Positions 7,039-15,007 of a stretch of 64,000 nt of DNA are shown here, piece by piece. Both the position numbers and the translations under genes were made by a program. Source of the DNA: Ideonella benzenivorans. GTDB taxonomy: Bacteria; Pseudomonadota; Gammaproteobacteria; Burkholderiales; Burkholderiaceae_C. Where the stretch lies: NCBI RefSeq assembly GCF_020387415.1, contig NZ_JAGWCB010000012.1:434001-498000 (forward strand), given 5' to 3'. The stretch's first letter is position 1; every line of letters starts with the position of its first letter. The notes below the pieces were generated by a model, which did no database searches, was not told the DNA's origin, and saw only the letters and a program-made list of their open reading frames with translations.

Positions 7039-8619
7039 ATGATCAGCGCCGAGCAACTGGACACCCTGCAGCCGCAGATGCGCCAGGCCGTGCAGTCGCT
7101 GCTGGCGCAGATCCAGCAGCGCGACGCCGAGATCGCCTTCAAGCAGGCGTTCATCGACAAGCTCACGCACGAGATGGCCGTGCTCAAGCGGATGAAGTTC
7201 GCCGCCACCAGCGAACGCTTCGCTGCCAGCCTGGCACCCGAGCAAAGGAGTCTGCTGGAGGAGACGCTGGACGCCGACCTGGCCGAACTCGAACGGGAGA
7301 TCGAACGCGAGCAGGGCCAGGCCGACGACAAGGCCAAGGACAAGACCGAGAAGAAGACGCCCAAGCGCACCCCGTTGCCAGCGCATCTGCCGCGCCGCGA
7401 CGTGCTGCACGAGCCGGTGGACACCACCTGCAATTGCGGGCAGCCCCTGCAGCGCTTCGGCGAGGACGTGGCCGAGCGGCTGGACTACCAGCCCGGCGTG
7501 TTCAGCGTCGAGCGCCATGTGCGTGGCAAGTGGGCATGCCGCTGCTGCGAGCGGATTGTTCAGGCGCCGGTGCCGGCACACGTCATCGACAAGGGCATCC
7601 CGAGCGCCGGCCTGCTGGCGCACCTGCTGGTTGCCAAGTTCCTGGATCACCTGCCGCTGTACCGCCAGGAAGCCATCTTCGAGCGCGCCGGCCACCTGAT
7701 CGCCCGCTCGACGCTGGCGCAGTGGGTCGGCGAGTGCGGGGCGCAATTGCAGCCGCTGGTCAACGCGCTGGCCGACGAGTTGCGCCGCCATGCGGTGCTG
7801 CACGCCGACGAGACGCCGGTGGCCATGCTCAAGCCCAAGCACCTGAGCGACGGCAAGACGCACAAGGCCTACATCTGGTCGTACTGCACCACGAGCTTGA
7901 ACGCGACGAAGGCCGTGGTCTTCCAGTTCACCGAGGGCCGCAGCGGCGAGAACGTTCAGCAGTTCCTCAAGCTCGACACCCCGCGAGCCTGGCAGGGAAC
8001 GCTGGTTACCGACGGCTTTGGCGGCTACACCGCCACGACGACCAAGGGCGTGACATCGGCGCAATGCATGGCGCACGCGCGCAGGAAATTCAACGACCTG
8101 TGGGCCAACCACGCCAGCGCGGTCGGCCACCAAGCGCTGCGCTACTTCCAGGTGCTGTTCAGGATCGAGCGCGAGATCGAGGAACTGCCTGGCGATGAGC
8201 GAAGGAAGATACGGCAGCGCAAGTCACGTCGGGTGCTAGCGGTCTTGCATCGCTGGTTGCTCAGACAGCGGCAGTTGGTGCCGCCGGGCTCGGCCACGAT
8301 GAAGGCCATCGACTACAGCTTCAAGCGCTGGACGCAACTCACGCGCTTCGTGCAGGACGGCGATGTGCCGATCTCCAACAACTGGGTGGAGAACCAGATC
8401 CGGCCCATCGCCATCGGCCGCTCGAATTGGCTGTTCGCCGGCAGCCTGCGCGCAGGCCAGCGGGCGGCGGCCATCATGAGCCTGCTGCACTCGGCGCGCA
8501 TCAACGGGCATGAGCCCTACGCCTACATCAAGAACGTGTTGGAGCGCCTGCCCACGCACCCGGCCAGCCGCATTGATGAGTTGCTGCCGCATCGCTGGAA
8601 GCTTGCGGCAGCCCCGTAG
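7039..8619 (+). CDS. tnpC: IS66 transposase TnpC
   Basis: DDE transposase, 526 aa from the ATG at 7039; an upstream in-frame TTG at 6982 is less likely. An N-terminal coiled-coil/leucine-rich stretch (LLAQIQQRDAEIAFKQAFID) is followed by the family zinc finger (CNCGQPLQ ... WACRCCERIV). Then comes the catalytic core with Asp in LHADETPVAML, Asp in LVTDGFGGY and Glu in NNWVENQIRPIAIGRSNW. The C-terminal IS66 motif (HEPYAYIKNVLERLP) is complete. The frame is intact, so this copy could be active. Confidence 0.93.
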   Translation: MISAEQLDTLQPQMRQAVQSLLAQIQQRDAEIAFKQAFIDKLTHEMAVLKRMKFAATSERFAASLAPEQRSLLEETLDADLAELEREIEREQGQADDKAKDKTEKKTPKRTPLPAHLPRRDVLHEPVDTTCNCGQPLQRFGEDVAERLDYQPGVFSVERHVRGKWACRCCERIVQAPVPAHVIDKGIPSAGLLAHLLVAKFLDHLPLYRQEAIFERAGHLIARSTLAQWVGECGAQLQPLVNALADELRRHAVLHADETPVAMLKPKHLSDGKTHKAYIWSYCTTSLNATKAVVFQFTEGRSGENVQQFLKLDTPRAWQGTLVTDGFGGYTATTTKGVTSAQCMAHARRKFNDLWANHASAVGHQALRYFQVLFRIEREIEELPGDERRKIRQRKSRRVLAVLHRWLLRQRQLVPPGSATMKAIDYSFKRWTQLTRFVQDGDVPISNNWVENQIRPIAIGRSNWLFAGSLRAGQRAAAIMSLLHSARINGHEPYAYIKNVLERLPTHPASRIDELLPHRWKLAAAP

Positions 8620-8676
8620 CAGCGCGCCAGATCAAAGGAATGCAAATCCGTCCAGGTGAGTTGGCCGGACGGATAC

Positions 8677-9280
8677 GCGCTTCCTGCTTGGCTTTGCGAT
8701 TCGGATAGATCGCCCAGAAAGACTCAAACCCTTCGGCGCGAGCCACCTGCGTGCCCCCCTCAGTCCTCGATGACGGGTGCCGTCTGCCTCCCGTTGACGG
8801 TTCTTGGCGGTTCATTGACGGTTCGGCTGACGTGTGAGTCAGGGGTGCCGCGACCTGGGCGTCAGGGGGTGACGTCCGACGCGTCAGGGTGACTCCGATG
8901 TCAGAGGATGCCCTCCGTGTCAGGGGTGACGTGTGTGCCAGGGCTGACGGCTGCGCCAGGGATGACCGCTGCGCCAGGGGTGACCTCTCGGTCAGGGATT
9001 CGAGGCAAATCCGATAGCGGTTGGTCCCTCGGGGCCCTTGGTTGAGATGAATTTCCAGCTCTCCGCTAGCCCGCACTGCCGCCAAGAGGCGGTTGGCATG
9101 GCGCGGGGTGGTACGGCAACGCGTGGCCAGATCGTTGACGCTCGGCCATGCCCAGCCCGCGGGGTCTGCCCGCTCGGCAATGGCCAGCATCAGTACCAGC
9201 TCGGCCCCGCTGTGGCTGGAGTGTGCCCACACGACGGATGACACTTCGACGCTCAAAGCATCCCCCTTCTGTTGGGCCAC
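8677..9280 (-). pseudogene. 5' part of phage-O-like replication initiator gene, disrupted by IS66
   Basis: The N-terminal region (about residues 1-95) is a winged-helix DNA-binding domain, with PAGWAWPSVNDLATRCRTTP and HANRLLAAVRASGELEI. A low-complexity linker built from six-residue repeats (SPLAQR, SSLAQP, SALAHT) follows, encoded by DNA iterons. After it begins the domain FESFWAIYPNRKAKQ, which continues at 5914-6133. This layout is like lambda O and other phage initiators, which bind iterons lying in their own gene and load helicase through the C terminus. The IS breaks it at about residue 200, so the encoded protein should be non-functional unless the IS excises. Confidence 0.8.
8838..9008 (-). 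repeat. iteron array, putative replication origin of the element
   Basis: Nine copies of GYCAGGG(N)TGAC-like units begin at 8838, 8861, 8883, 8900, 8919, 8937, 8955, 8973 and 8991. The last five are spaced exactly 18 bases. Examples are GCCAGGGCTGACGGCTGC (8937) and GCCAGGGATGACCGCTGC (8955). They lie inside the linker of the initiator gene, as lambda ori lies inside gene O. The repeat is seen directly; origin function is inference. Confidence 0.65.
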
Positions 9281-9561
9281 ACGACAAGAAGGCCAGCATC
9301 TCGGTCGGCCCGCTCACATTCGCGGATCAGGCGGCACTGGGCTTCGGGCACGAAGTCATGCAGCGCAGCCCAGAAGGTGACGCCATGCGCCTCCCACACC
9401 ACGGCAAAGAAGCCTGCCCCCTCGATGGCTGCAGAAGCACGCCAGTACCCTTGGATGTGTTCGTAGCCCAGCAGCTCACCACGCAGCCGCCTGAATCGAC
9501 GCACGGGCCGCTGGGCATCTCCAGACGACCAGGTGCGATTGCATGGGGTTGTGCCGACCAT
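9253..9561 (-). CDS. hypothetical protein of the element, 102 aa
   Basis: Unrecognised protein starting MVGTTPCNRTWSSGD. The start at 9561 is chosen because it lies just after the stop of the AlpA-like gene and has a GAG-rich ribosome-binding site. A longer in-frame opening upstream would overlap that gene. Aromatic-rich core: YEHIQGYWRASAAIEGAGFF and VTFWAALHDFVPEAQCRL. It overlaps the initiator gene start by 28 bases, indicating one operon. No function is proposed. Confidence 0.6.
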   Translation of the reverse strand: MVGTTPCNRTWSSGDAQRPVRRFRRLRGELLGYEHIQGYWRASAAIEGAGFFAVVWEAHGVTFWAALHDFVPEAQCRLIRECERADRDAGLLVVWPNRRGML

Positions 9562-9565
9562 GGCC

Positions 9566-9919
9566 TCACTCCCCTGCCCCGGCCGACTTGGCCCGTTTCG
9601 CGATGGCTGCCGCTGTCGCCTTCTGAGTGGTGGCGAACAGCCGGGCTGCACCGGCGGTGTCTTGCGCGCCCTGCTCGGCCAGTGCCGCCCAATAGGCACG
9701 CACGTCCGCCAAGCTCCACCGCGTGCAGCGGGGCCGGCGGATGACCGGCTGAGGCGCGCGACGGGCAGCGACCTCGGCGTGCCACCAGCTCAAGGACATG
9801 CTGCCTACTCTGGCAGCCGTGCGTGCATCAATCAGCGCGACGGACGTCAAGTCGTCGCCAATACCCCGCTTGCCTTCGTTTCCGGTCATTTGTGACCCCA
9901 TTTGTTTCGATGGGGTCAT
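9566..9919 (-). CDS. AlpA-like MerR-type regulator/excisionase, 117 aa
   Basis: It carries the AlpA-type winged helix at about residues 28-75: LIDARTAARVGSMSLSWWHAE, then APQPVIRRPRCTRWSLADVRAYW, followed by an alanine-rich tail. In P4-like and PICI elements AlpA-type proteins switch on or excise the element and sit near the integrase, as here. The start at 9919 has GAGG upstream; ATGs at 9901 and 9889 are alternatives. The AlpA label is by motif and position only. Confidence 0.7.
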   Translation of the reverse strand: MTPSKQMGSQMTGNEGKRGIGDDLTSVALIDARTAARVGSMSLSWWHAEVAARRAPQPVIRRPRCTRWSLADVRAYWAALAEQGAQDTAGAARLFATTQKATAAAIAKRAKSAGAGE

Positions 9920-9985
9920 CGTCCTCGCGACGTCCGAAATGGCCTAGGCCCGCACAGTGAGCGGCAATATACGCACAGTGTGTGT

Positions 9986-10795
9986 CTACAGATCGAGCAA
10001 CTTTCGATACACCGTTCCAGCCGCCTGCTGGATGCTCTCAGCAATTTCTGAGGCAGCAGCCCTCTTGCTCATTCCGCGAGCCTGGCACGCTTGCCACAGG
10101 GCAGGAATCCTCTTGTCTCCCTCCCTGTAGTGCCGATTTTTGATTTCGTTCATGTGAACCGCCGCCGCCTTGTGCACATGCGAAGTACTGCCTTTTGACT
10201 CGCCTTCTGGTTGCTTTTCGAGCAATTGCCGCACCAGAGACTTTCGCAGTGCAGACGACGTGTAATCGTGCAGTGCTTCAGAGACGCAAAAGGGATCGCC
10301 GCGCTCGAAGCAGGCGGCGGCGGCAATGCCCCGTTCATCGCCTGCAACGGTCTTCATCATCAGCGCCACCGCACGAGACGCCTGCGCACGCTCGTCATAG
10401 GCTTGCATCAGCACATCCCGTGCCTCACGGCTCCAGTGCCCTAGGCGAAGGAGAGCACGTTCAGCGTTCGCTAGGGCGTCGGCGTCAGGGTCGCTGTCAA
10501 AAACTGCCTCGCCAACTAGGCTTCCCCAGCCCCCCAGCATCCATGCTGCCAGCTGCTTTGCCGTGAAAGGGAACGGTAATGCTGGAGAGCTAAAGGGATA
10601 GGGCGCACCTGGCCCTTCAAGGTCACATGCCGGCGCCCAGCTAAAGGGAGTTCCTGGCTCATCAGATATCAGCCATACACCTGTATCGCGGATGTCCAGG
10701 TAGCCCGCCCCCATGTCGCCGAGGTACGTCTTCGCGATGATCGAAAACAGCTCGCGTCCATAGAGAGGTTCCGCAGGCTCTCCCTTCTTGGCCAT
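9986..10795 (-). CDS. hypothetical protein coupled to integrase, 269 aa
   Basis: Unrecognised soluble protein. The N-terminal half is aromatic- and proline-rich (LYGRELFSIIAKTYLGDMG, SSPALPFPFTAKQLAAWM). The middle is alanine-rich and helical. The C terminus has a helix-turn-helix-like stretch (ALWQACQARGMSKRAAASEI). The ATG follows the integrase stop with no gap (TGAATG), so translation is probably coupled. Its place between integrase and the AlpA-like gene suggests a role in element control, unproven. Confidence 0.65.
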   Translation of the reverse strand: MAKKGEPAEPLYGRELFSIIAKTYLGDMGAGYLDIRDTGVWLISDEPGTPFSWAPACDLEGPGAPYPFSSPALPFPFTAKQLAAWMLGGWGSLVGEAVFDSDPDADALANAERALLRLGHWSREARDVLMQAYDERAQASRAVALMMKTVAGDERGIAAAACFERGDPFCVSEALHDYTSSALRKSLVRQLLEKQPEGESKGSTSHVHKAAAVHMNEIKNRHYREGDKRIPALWQACQARGMSKRAAASEIAESIQQAAGTVYRKLLDL

Positions 10796-12100
10796 TCACG
10801 CCACCTCCTTGAACGGCAGCACCTTGGCTCCTTCGCGCAAGGCATCCAGGTAGTCCGCCCACTGGGTCATCAAGGCCCGCCGCTGCTCAAGATACTGGGT
10901 CCGGTTGTAGGCGCGGCCGAGGGCGTCGGGCACTGCGTGAGCCAGTTGCGCCTCAATCACCTCCGGGGCAATACCCAGGCGCTCCGCGGCCATGGTGCGC
11001 GCCATGGCACGAAAGCCATGAGCGGTCATGTCGTCATTGCCGTACCCCATGCGGCGCAGCGCACTGCGCACCGTGTTCTCGCTCATGCAACGGGTCTTTG
11101 GCGAGGTGACCGACGGAAAGACGAAGGGCGTGGCACCGGTCAGCGGCTGCAACTCGCGCAGGACGGCCACAGCCTGGGATGCCAGCGGCACAACGTGTGG
11201 TGGGCCGTTCTCCTTGTCAGCCTTCTTGCGCTTCATCACCTCCCCCGGCACGGTCAGGGTCGCGGTTTCCAGATCCACCCATGCCCACTCCATCTGCCGT
11301 AGCTCCCCCGGACGAAGCAGCAACAGGGCCGACAGCGCCAGCGCGGCCCGCGTGACCGGGTGGCCGTTGTAGTCGGCCACGTCGCGAAGGAGTTGGCCGG
11401 CCTGCCGGGGATCCACGATGGCGGCCAAGTGTTTGGTCTGGACGGGCGGCAGGGCGTCGCGTAAATCGGCAGCCGGGTTGCGCTGACAGTAGCCTGCCGC
11501 GATGCCGTAGCGGAAGACCTGCCCGCAGGCATCCTTGGCGCGGTGAGCCGTCTCGATGGCGCCGCGACCGGTGACTCGGCGCAACACCGCCAGCAGTTCC
11601 GGCGCTTCGATATCCGCCAGGGGGCGGGTGCCAAGCCAGGGGAAGATGTCTTGCTCGAAGCGCGTCTCGGTGCGGTTGGCATGGCTGGCGCTCACCTTGG
11701 CGCGATGCACCGTGCTCAGCCACTCGCGGGTCACCGCCTCGAACGTGCCAGGCACGGGCAACCCGGCCTCCACGATGCGCGTCACCTCCGCGGCTGCCGC
11801 CTTGGTGGACTTGTCGGCCTTGCGGACGTCGCTGGGATCGATCCCCGTCGCGATCTGCGCCTGGGCCTCATCACGTCGCTGGCGGGCCAGCGTCAGGGGC
11901 ACTGCCGGATAGACGCCCAGGGAGAGCATGGACTGGCGACCACCGAAGCGGTAACGCAGACGCCACCACCCCACTCCCGACGCCTGAACATCCAAGCGGA
12001 GCCCTCCCCCATCCGCCAGTCGCTCGCCATTCCCGGTGTCGAGCGCACGCTTGCAGGCCGCACGGATGGCCTTGTCAGAGAGGAGGTTCAGGGCTGCCAT
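10796..12100 (-). CDS. int: P4-type tyrosine integrase
   Basis: Site-specific recombinase of 434 aa that would insert and excise the element at ssrA. The N-terminal DUF4102-like domain (LSDKAIRAACKRAL ... GLRLDVQASGVGWWRLRYRF) is followed by the core-binding SAM-like domain. The catalytic domain shows Arg in LLRPGELRQMEWAWVDL, HGFRAMARTM and a C-terminal Tyr in LGRAYNRTQYLEQRR. The start at 12100 (MAALNLLSDKA) fits family length; the upstream extension lacks family sequence and overlaps repeat sites. It lies about 170 bases from the ssrA 3' end with its start facing that end, as in P4-like islands. Confidence 0.92.
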   Translation of the reverse strand: MAALNLLSDKAIRAACKRALDTGNGERLADGGGLRLDVQASGVGWWRLRYRFGGRQSMLSLGVYPAVPLTLARQRRDEAQAQIATGIDPSDVRKADKSTKAAAAEVTRIVEAGLPVPGTFEAVTREWLSTVHRAKVSASHANRTETRFEQDIFPWLGTRPLADIEAPELLAVLRRVTGRGAIETAHRAKDACGQVFRYGIAAGYCQRNPAADLRDALPPVQTKHLAAIVDPRQAGQLLRDVADYNGHPVTRAALALSALLLLRPGELRQMEWAWVDLETATLTVPGEVMKRKKADKENGPPHVVPLASQAVAVLRELQPLTGATPFVFPSVTSPKTRCMSENTVRSALRRMGYGNDDMTAHGFRAMARTMAAERLGIAPEVIEAQLAHAVPDALGRAYNRTQYLEQRRALMTQWADYLDALREGAKVLPFKEVA

Positions 12101-12205
12101 GAGGGTAACTCTAGCAGCACCTACCCTCACATAGGGCCACTTACCCTCAAAGCTACCCTCACGGCCCCTGGATGAACTGGGACGAACCTGGTCCCATGCA
12201 GACAA

Positions 12206-12242
12206 GAAAAAGGCCCTAAGTCGTTGATTTACTTAGGGCCTT
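12206..12242 (-). terminator. rho-independent terminator downstream of ssrA
   Basis: On the minus strand AAGGCCCTAAGT (from 12242) pairs perfectly with ACTTAGGGCCTT (to 12210) around a 9-base loop, followed by T-rich sequence (TTTTTC). It would end ssrA transcription. It lies on the element side of the junction, so the element may supply it. Confidence 0.8.
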
Positions 12243-12250
12243 GATCGTTT

Positions 12251-12266
12251 TCACACCTAAGTGTGA
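12251..12266. promoter_or_regulatory. perfect dyad TCACAC-CTAA-GTGTGA at the element end
   Basis: A 16-base sequence with 6-base perfect arms sits between the terminator and the ssrA 3' end, overlapping a TGAGGGTA repeat. It may be a regulator or excisionase site, or a small hairpin in the ssrA precursor. Function unknown. Confidence 0.4.
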
Positions 12267-12273
12267 GGGTAAG

Positions 12274-12643
12274 TGGTGGAGCCGGGGGGAATTGAACCCC
12301 CGTCCGCAAGCCATCGCCAGGTAGATCTACATGTTTAGCTGACTGATTTGGTTCTCATGCCCCCGGTCGCGCAGCAGCACGCTACCGGATGCACCAGCCA
12401 CTTGATCTCGTTCCCTGGCCCATGGCCAACCGGGGAACCAGCCCATGTGAATGACTTCTCAGCGCTTGCCTTGCGGCTCACGCCCGGCCCATGGGCCAAC
12501 CGTTGAGAAGCTCACCGGTGTTAAGCGGCGAGAGCGAAACGTTCGTCGTTCGCAGTTACTTTGTTCCAGTGTTTTTACGAGCGAACTGGTGCTCGACATG
12601 CCCTATCCCAACTCCGCACCCACGTCGAAACCAGGTCGGCCCC
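12274..12643 (-). ncRNA. ssrA: tmRNA (ssrA)
   Basis: Rescues stalled ribosomes. The 5' end GGGGCCGACCTGGTTTCGAC (from 12643) pairs with 3' CGGCTCC before ACCA at 12274. The T arm GGGGGTTCAATTCCCCC is intact. The tag frame reads ANDERFALAA then TAA, on GCG-AAC-GAC-GAA-CGT and onward (about 12522-12554). Length 370 nt. The gene remains complete although an element abuts its 3' end, because the integration site lies in the T-arm/acceptor region. Confidence 0.97.
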
Positions 12644-12658
12644 AGGATGAACCGTAGT

Positions 12659-13321
12659 TTAGGCCAGATTCAGCCACTTCAAGAGGGCATCTGGGGTTTC
12701 GATGATCAAATCGGCGCCCCAGTCGGTCACGCAAGCGTCACGGCCCAGGTAGCCCCAGGTGACCGCCACCGTCCGCATGCCGGCAGCCTGCCCGGCCTGC
12801 ACGTCGCGCAGGTCATCACCCACGTAGACACACTGCGCCGCCGGCACCCCCAGCTGGGCCGCGGCGGCCAGCAACGGCGCCGGATGGGGTTTGGCATGCG
12901 GCGTGGTGTCCCCGCACACCAAGGTGCCGGCCCGGGTGCGCAGGCCCAGCCCGGCCACCACCGGCTCCGCATAGCGGGTGGCCTTGTTGGTGACGATGCC
13001 CCAAGGCATGTTCCGGGCTTCCAGCACCGACAGCAGCCGGTCCGACTGGGCGAACACCTGTGTCTCTCCCAGCAACTGCCCCTGGTATTCCGCCAGGAAG
13101 GCCTCCTTCAACGCCTCGAAGCCTTCGTCACCCGGGGTAAGTCCGAAACCGGCGCCCACCATGCCCCGGGCACCGCTGCCCACCAAGGGGCGCAACGCCT
13201 CATAAGGCAGTGGCGCCAGGCCTTCGCGTTGACGCAAACGGTTCAGCGCCGCCGCGAGATCGGGCGCACTGTCGATCAGTGTGCCGTCCAGGTCGAACAG
13301 CACCGCCGCACAGGTCTTCAT
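12659..13321 (-). CDS. gph: phosphoglycolate phosphatase
   Basis: HAD-superfamily phosphatase, 220 aa, removing phosphate from 2-phosphoglycolate formed by DNA repair or oxygenation. Motif I is [16 protein letters not shown], motif II is [14 protein letters not shown], the Lys is in [11 protein letters not shown], and motif III is [15 protein letters not shown] cap domain lies between motifs I and II. The start at 13321 overlaps the ubiG stop as ATGA, indicating coupled translation. ubiG-gph is a common betaproteobacterial pair. Its stop lies 15 bases before the ssrA 5' end. Confidence 0.92.
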   Translation of the reverse strand: MKTCAAVLFDLDGTLIDSAPDLAAALNRLRQREGLAPLPYEALRPLVGSGARGMVGAGFGLTPGDEGFEALKEAFLAEYQGQLLGETQVFAQSDRLLSVLEARNMPWGIVTNKATRYAEPVVAGLGLRTRAGTLVCGDTTPHAKPHPAPLLAAAAQLGVPAAQCVYVGDDLRDVQAGQAAGMRTVAVTWGYLGRDACVTDWGADLIIETPDALLKWLNLA

Positions 13322-14019
13322 GCCGGCCGGCGGCACGCCACCAGGTAATTGACGGACGTATCGGCCGACAGCCAGTAGCGCTTGGTCATGGGGTTGTACT
13401 CCATGCCCTTGAAGCCCTCGACCGACAGGCCCGCCGAGCGGATGTGGGCCGCCAGTTCACTCGGTTTGATGAAGCGCGCGTACTCGTGCGTGCCCTTGGG
13501 CAGGAGCTTGAGCACATGCTCCGCGCCAACGATGGCAAACAGAAAAGCCTTCGGGTTGCGGTTGATCGTGGAGAAGAACACCCAGCCGCCTGGGCGAACC
13601 AGGGTGGCACACGCCTTCACGACCGAGGCGGGATCCGGCACGTGCTCCAACATCTCCATGCAGGTGACCACATCAAAGCTGGCGGGACGTTCCGCCGCCA
13701 GATCCTCGACGGCCACCTCGCGGTAGTCCAGTGGGGCCACGCCGGCTTCCAGGGCATGCAGCCGGGCCACCTTCAGCGGCTTGGTGGACAGGTCGATGCC
13801 CAGCACCTTGGCCTTGCGGCGGGCCATGGATTCGGCCAGGATGCCACCGCCACAGCCCACATCCAGCACCTCGGACTCTTCCAGCTTGGCCTGCGAGGCA
13901 ATCCAGTCCAACCGCAAGGGGTTGATCTGATGCAGCGGCGCAAATTCACCGTCGGCATCCCACCAGCGATGGGCCAGTTCGCCAAACTTGTCGAGTTCTT
14001 GAGGATCAGCGTTCACCAT
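13318..14019 (-). CDS. ubiG: ubiquinone biosynthesis O-methyltransferase
   Basis: SAM-dependent O-methyltransferase acting at two steps of ubiquinone synthesis, 233 aa. The N terminus has the UbiG hallmark [24 protein letters not shown]. The SAM site is [16 protein letters not shown] (about residues 51-66). Acidic loop GIDLSTKPL and the post-motif [14 protein letters not shown] follow. The C terminus has [20 protein letters not shown]. It is followed by coupled gph. A strong terminator on its upstream side separates it from the OmpA-like gene. Confidence 0.95.
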   Translation of the reverse strand: MVNADPQELDKFGELAHRWWDADGEFAPLHQINPLRLDWIASQAKLEESEVLDVGCGGGILAESMARRKAKVLGIDLSTKPLKVARLHALEAGVAPLDYREVAVEDLAAERPASFDVVTCMEMLEHVPDPASVVKACATLVRPGGWVFFSTINRNPKAFLFAIVGAEHVLKLLPKGTHEYARFIKPSELAAHIRSAGLSVEGFKGMEYNPMTKRYWLSADTSVNYLVACRRPA

Positions 14020-14045
14020 GATGGGATGTTATCTGCAGTCGCCAT

Positions 14046-14070
14046 AAAAAAACCCCGCCGAAGCGGGGTT
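14046..14070 (-). terminator. rho-independent terminator after ompA-like gene
   Basis: On the minus strand AACCCCGC-TTCG-GCGGGGTT is followed by a run of T (14052 down to 14046). It lies 25 bases after the OmpA-like stop and just before the ubiG start. Confidence 0.9.
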
Positions 14071-14094
14071 CTGTCAGCAAACAGCCGAAGCTGA

Positions 14095-14739
14095 TTACTT
14101 GGTGGCGCGGGTACCGACCACTTCGATTTCCACGCGGCGGTTCTTGGCGCGGCCTTCGGCGGTCTTGTTCGAAGCCACGGGCTGCTTTTCGCCCTTGCCT
14201 TCGGTGTACACGCGGGTCTTTTCGATGCCCTTGCTCACCAGGTAAGCCTTGACGGACTCGGCGCGACGCACCGACAGCTTCTGGTTGTAGGCGTCGGAGC
14301 CCACGCTGTCGGTGTGGCCGACGGCGATGATGACTTCCAGGTTCATGCCGGTGGTCTTGGAGACCAGGTCATCCAGCTTTTCCTTGGCGGCCGGCTTCAG
14401 GGTCGACTTGTCGAAGTCGAAGAAGGTGTCGGCAGCGTAGGTGACCTTTTCGCTGGTCGGGGCAGCGGGCTTGGCGGCGGGAGCCGGAGCCGGGGCAGGA
14501 GCCGGAGCGGCGGCAGGAGCCGGAGCCGGAGCGGCCGGAGCAGGCACGCCATCACAACCTTGGACGCCGGTGGCCGGGGTCCAGTTGGAATCGCGCCAGC
14601 ACAGTTCGTTCGTGCCGTTCTTCCAGACGGTACCGTCCGTGGCGCGCCAGTTGTCGACCGACTGGGCGAAGGCGCTCGACAGGGGAGCGGCAAGCGCAGC
14701 GGCAGCAAACAGCATCGCCACCTTGTTCAGTTTCTTCAT
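14095..14739 (-). CDS. OmpA-family outer membrane protein with C-terminal peptidoglycan-binding domain
   Basis: Links outer membrane to cell wall. The 214-aa precursor has a signal peptide (MKKLNKVAMLFAAAALAAP ... AFA, cut near residue 25), a short N-terminal part with two Cys (NELCWRDSNW, VQGCDGV), and an Ala/Pro linker of about 30 residues. The OmpA_C domain follows (TFFDFDKSTLKPAAKEKL, VGHTDSVGSDAYNQKLSVRRA, then GRAKNRRVEIEV). There is no room for an eight-strand barrel. The start at 14739 is set by GAGAGGAGA just upstream. Its message ends at the hairpin at 14046-14070. It is transcribed divergently from gyrA. Confidence 0.9.
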   Translation of the reverse strand: MKKLNKVAMLFAAAALAAPLSSAFAQSVDNWRATDGTVWKNGTNELCWRDSNWTPATGVQGCDGVPAPAAPAPAPAAAPAPAPAPAPAAKPAAPTSEKVTYAADTFFDFDKSTLKPAAKEKLDDLVSKTTGMNLEVIIAVGHTDSVGSDAYNQKLSVRRAESVKAYLVSKGIEKTRVYTEGKGEKQPVASNKTAEGRAKNRRVEIEVVGTRATK

Positions 14740-15007
14740 GATTCTCCTCTCAAGGAAAGCCGCAGGTTGCCTGCGATATGTCCAAATCGGAAGCGAGATA
14801 AACAGCAGGCAGCCCCATGGAAGGACCGCTTGCCACTGACGACTGATTGTGCCATAGGGCGTCCGATTGGCCGTATTGTGTGCCAGGGCCTGTGCAATGG
14901 GGCGCTCCTTGTTGCTCAAGAGCCACAAGCGCCGCGGCTTAGAATCCAAGCTTCGCCCAAAAGCGTCACCGCTGCAGGCTTGCTCTCGTTCCCGGATCCC
15001 CCCTTCC

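Larger units (their letters stand above)
6134..8676 (+). mobile_element. IS66-family insertion sequence, 2543 bp
   Basis: The ends are near-perfect inverted repeats, GTAACCGTCCGGCCAACCC at 6134 and GTATCCGTCCGGCCAACTC read inward from 8676 (21 of the first 23 bases match). Both begin with GTA as usual for IS66. The 8-base direct repeat GCGCTTCC flanks it (6126-6133 and 8677-8684), the family's normal target duplication. All three family genes, tnpA, tnpB and tnpC, are intact and in the usual order, so it may still be mobile. It sits inside the element's replication initiator gene. Confidence 0.95.
12100..12271. repeat. five TACCCTCA copies, putative integrase arm-type sites
   Basis: TACCCTCA occurs at 12122, 12142 and 12154. 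Its complement TGAGGGTA is at 12100 (overlapping the int start codon) and at 12264, two bases from the ssrA 3' end. Repeated short sites in both directions between an integrase gene and its attachment site are typical of arm-type binding sites. They could also bind a repressor of int. Confidence 0.6.

Noticed and set aside
8656-8892. Plus-strand 78-residue frame over the iterons
   Set aside because: Antisense to the initiator gene; low-complexity translation of the iteron DNA.
1-12000. Left attachment site of the ssrA element
   Set aside because: By eye no second copy of the ssrA 3' end (GGGGGTTCAATTCCCCC or its complement) was found in the window. The left end is either outside it or too diverged to see, so no attL is annotated.
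14940-14945. TAGAAT as a gyrA -10 box
   Set aside because: No acceptable -35 at normal spacing; too weak to list as a promoter.
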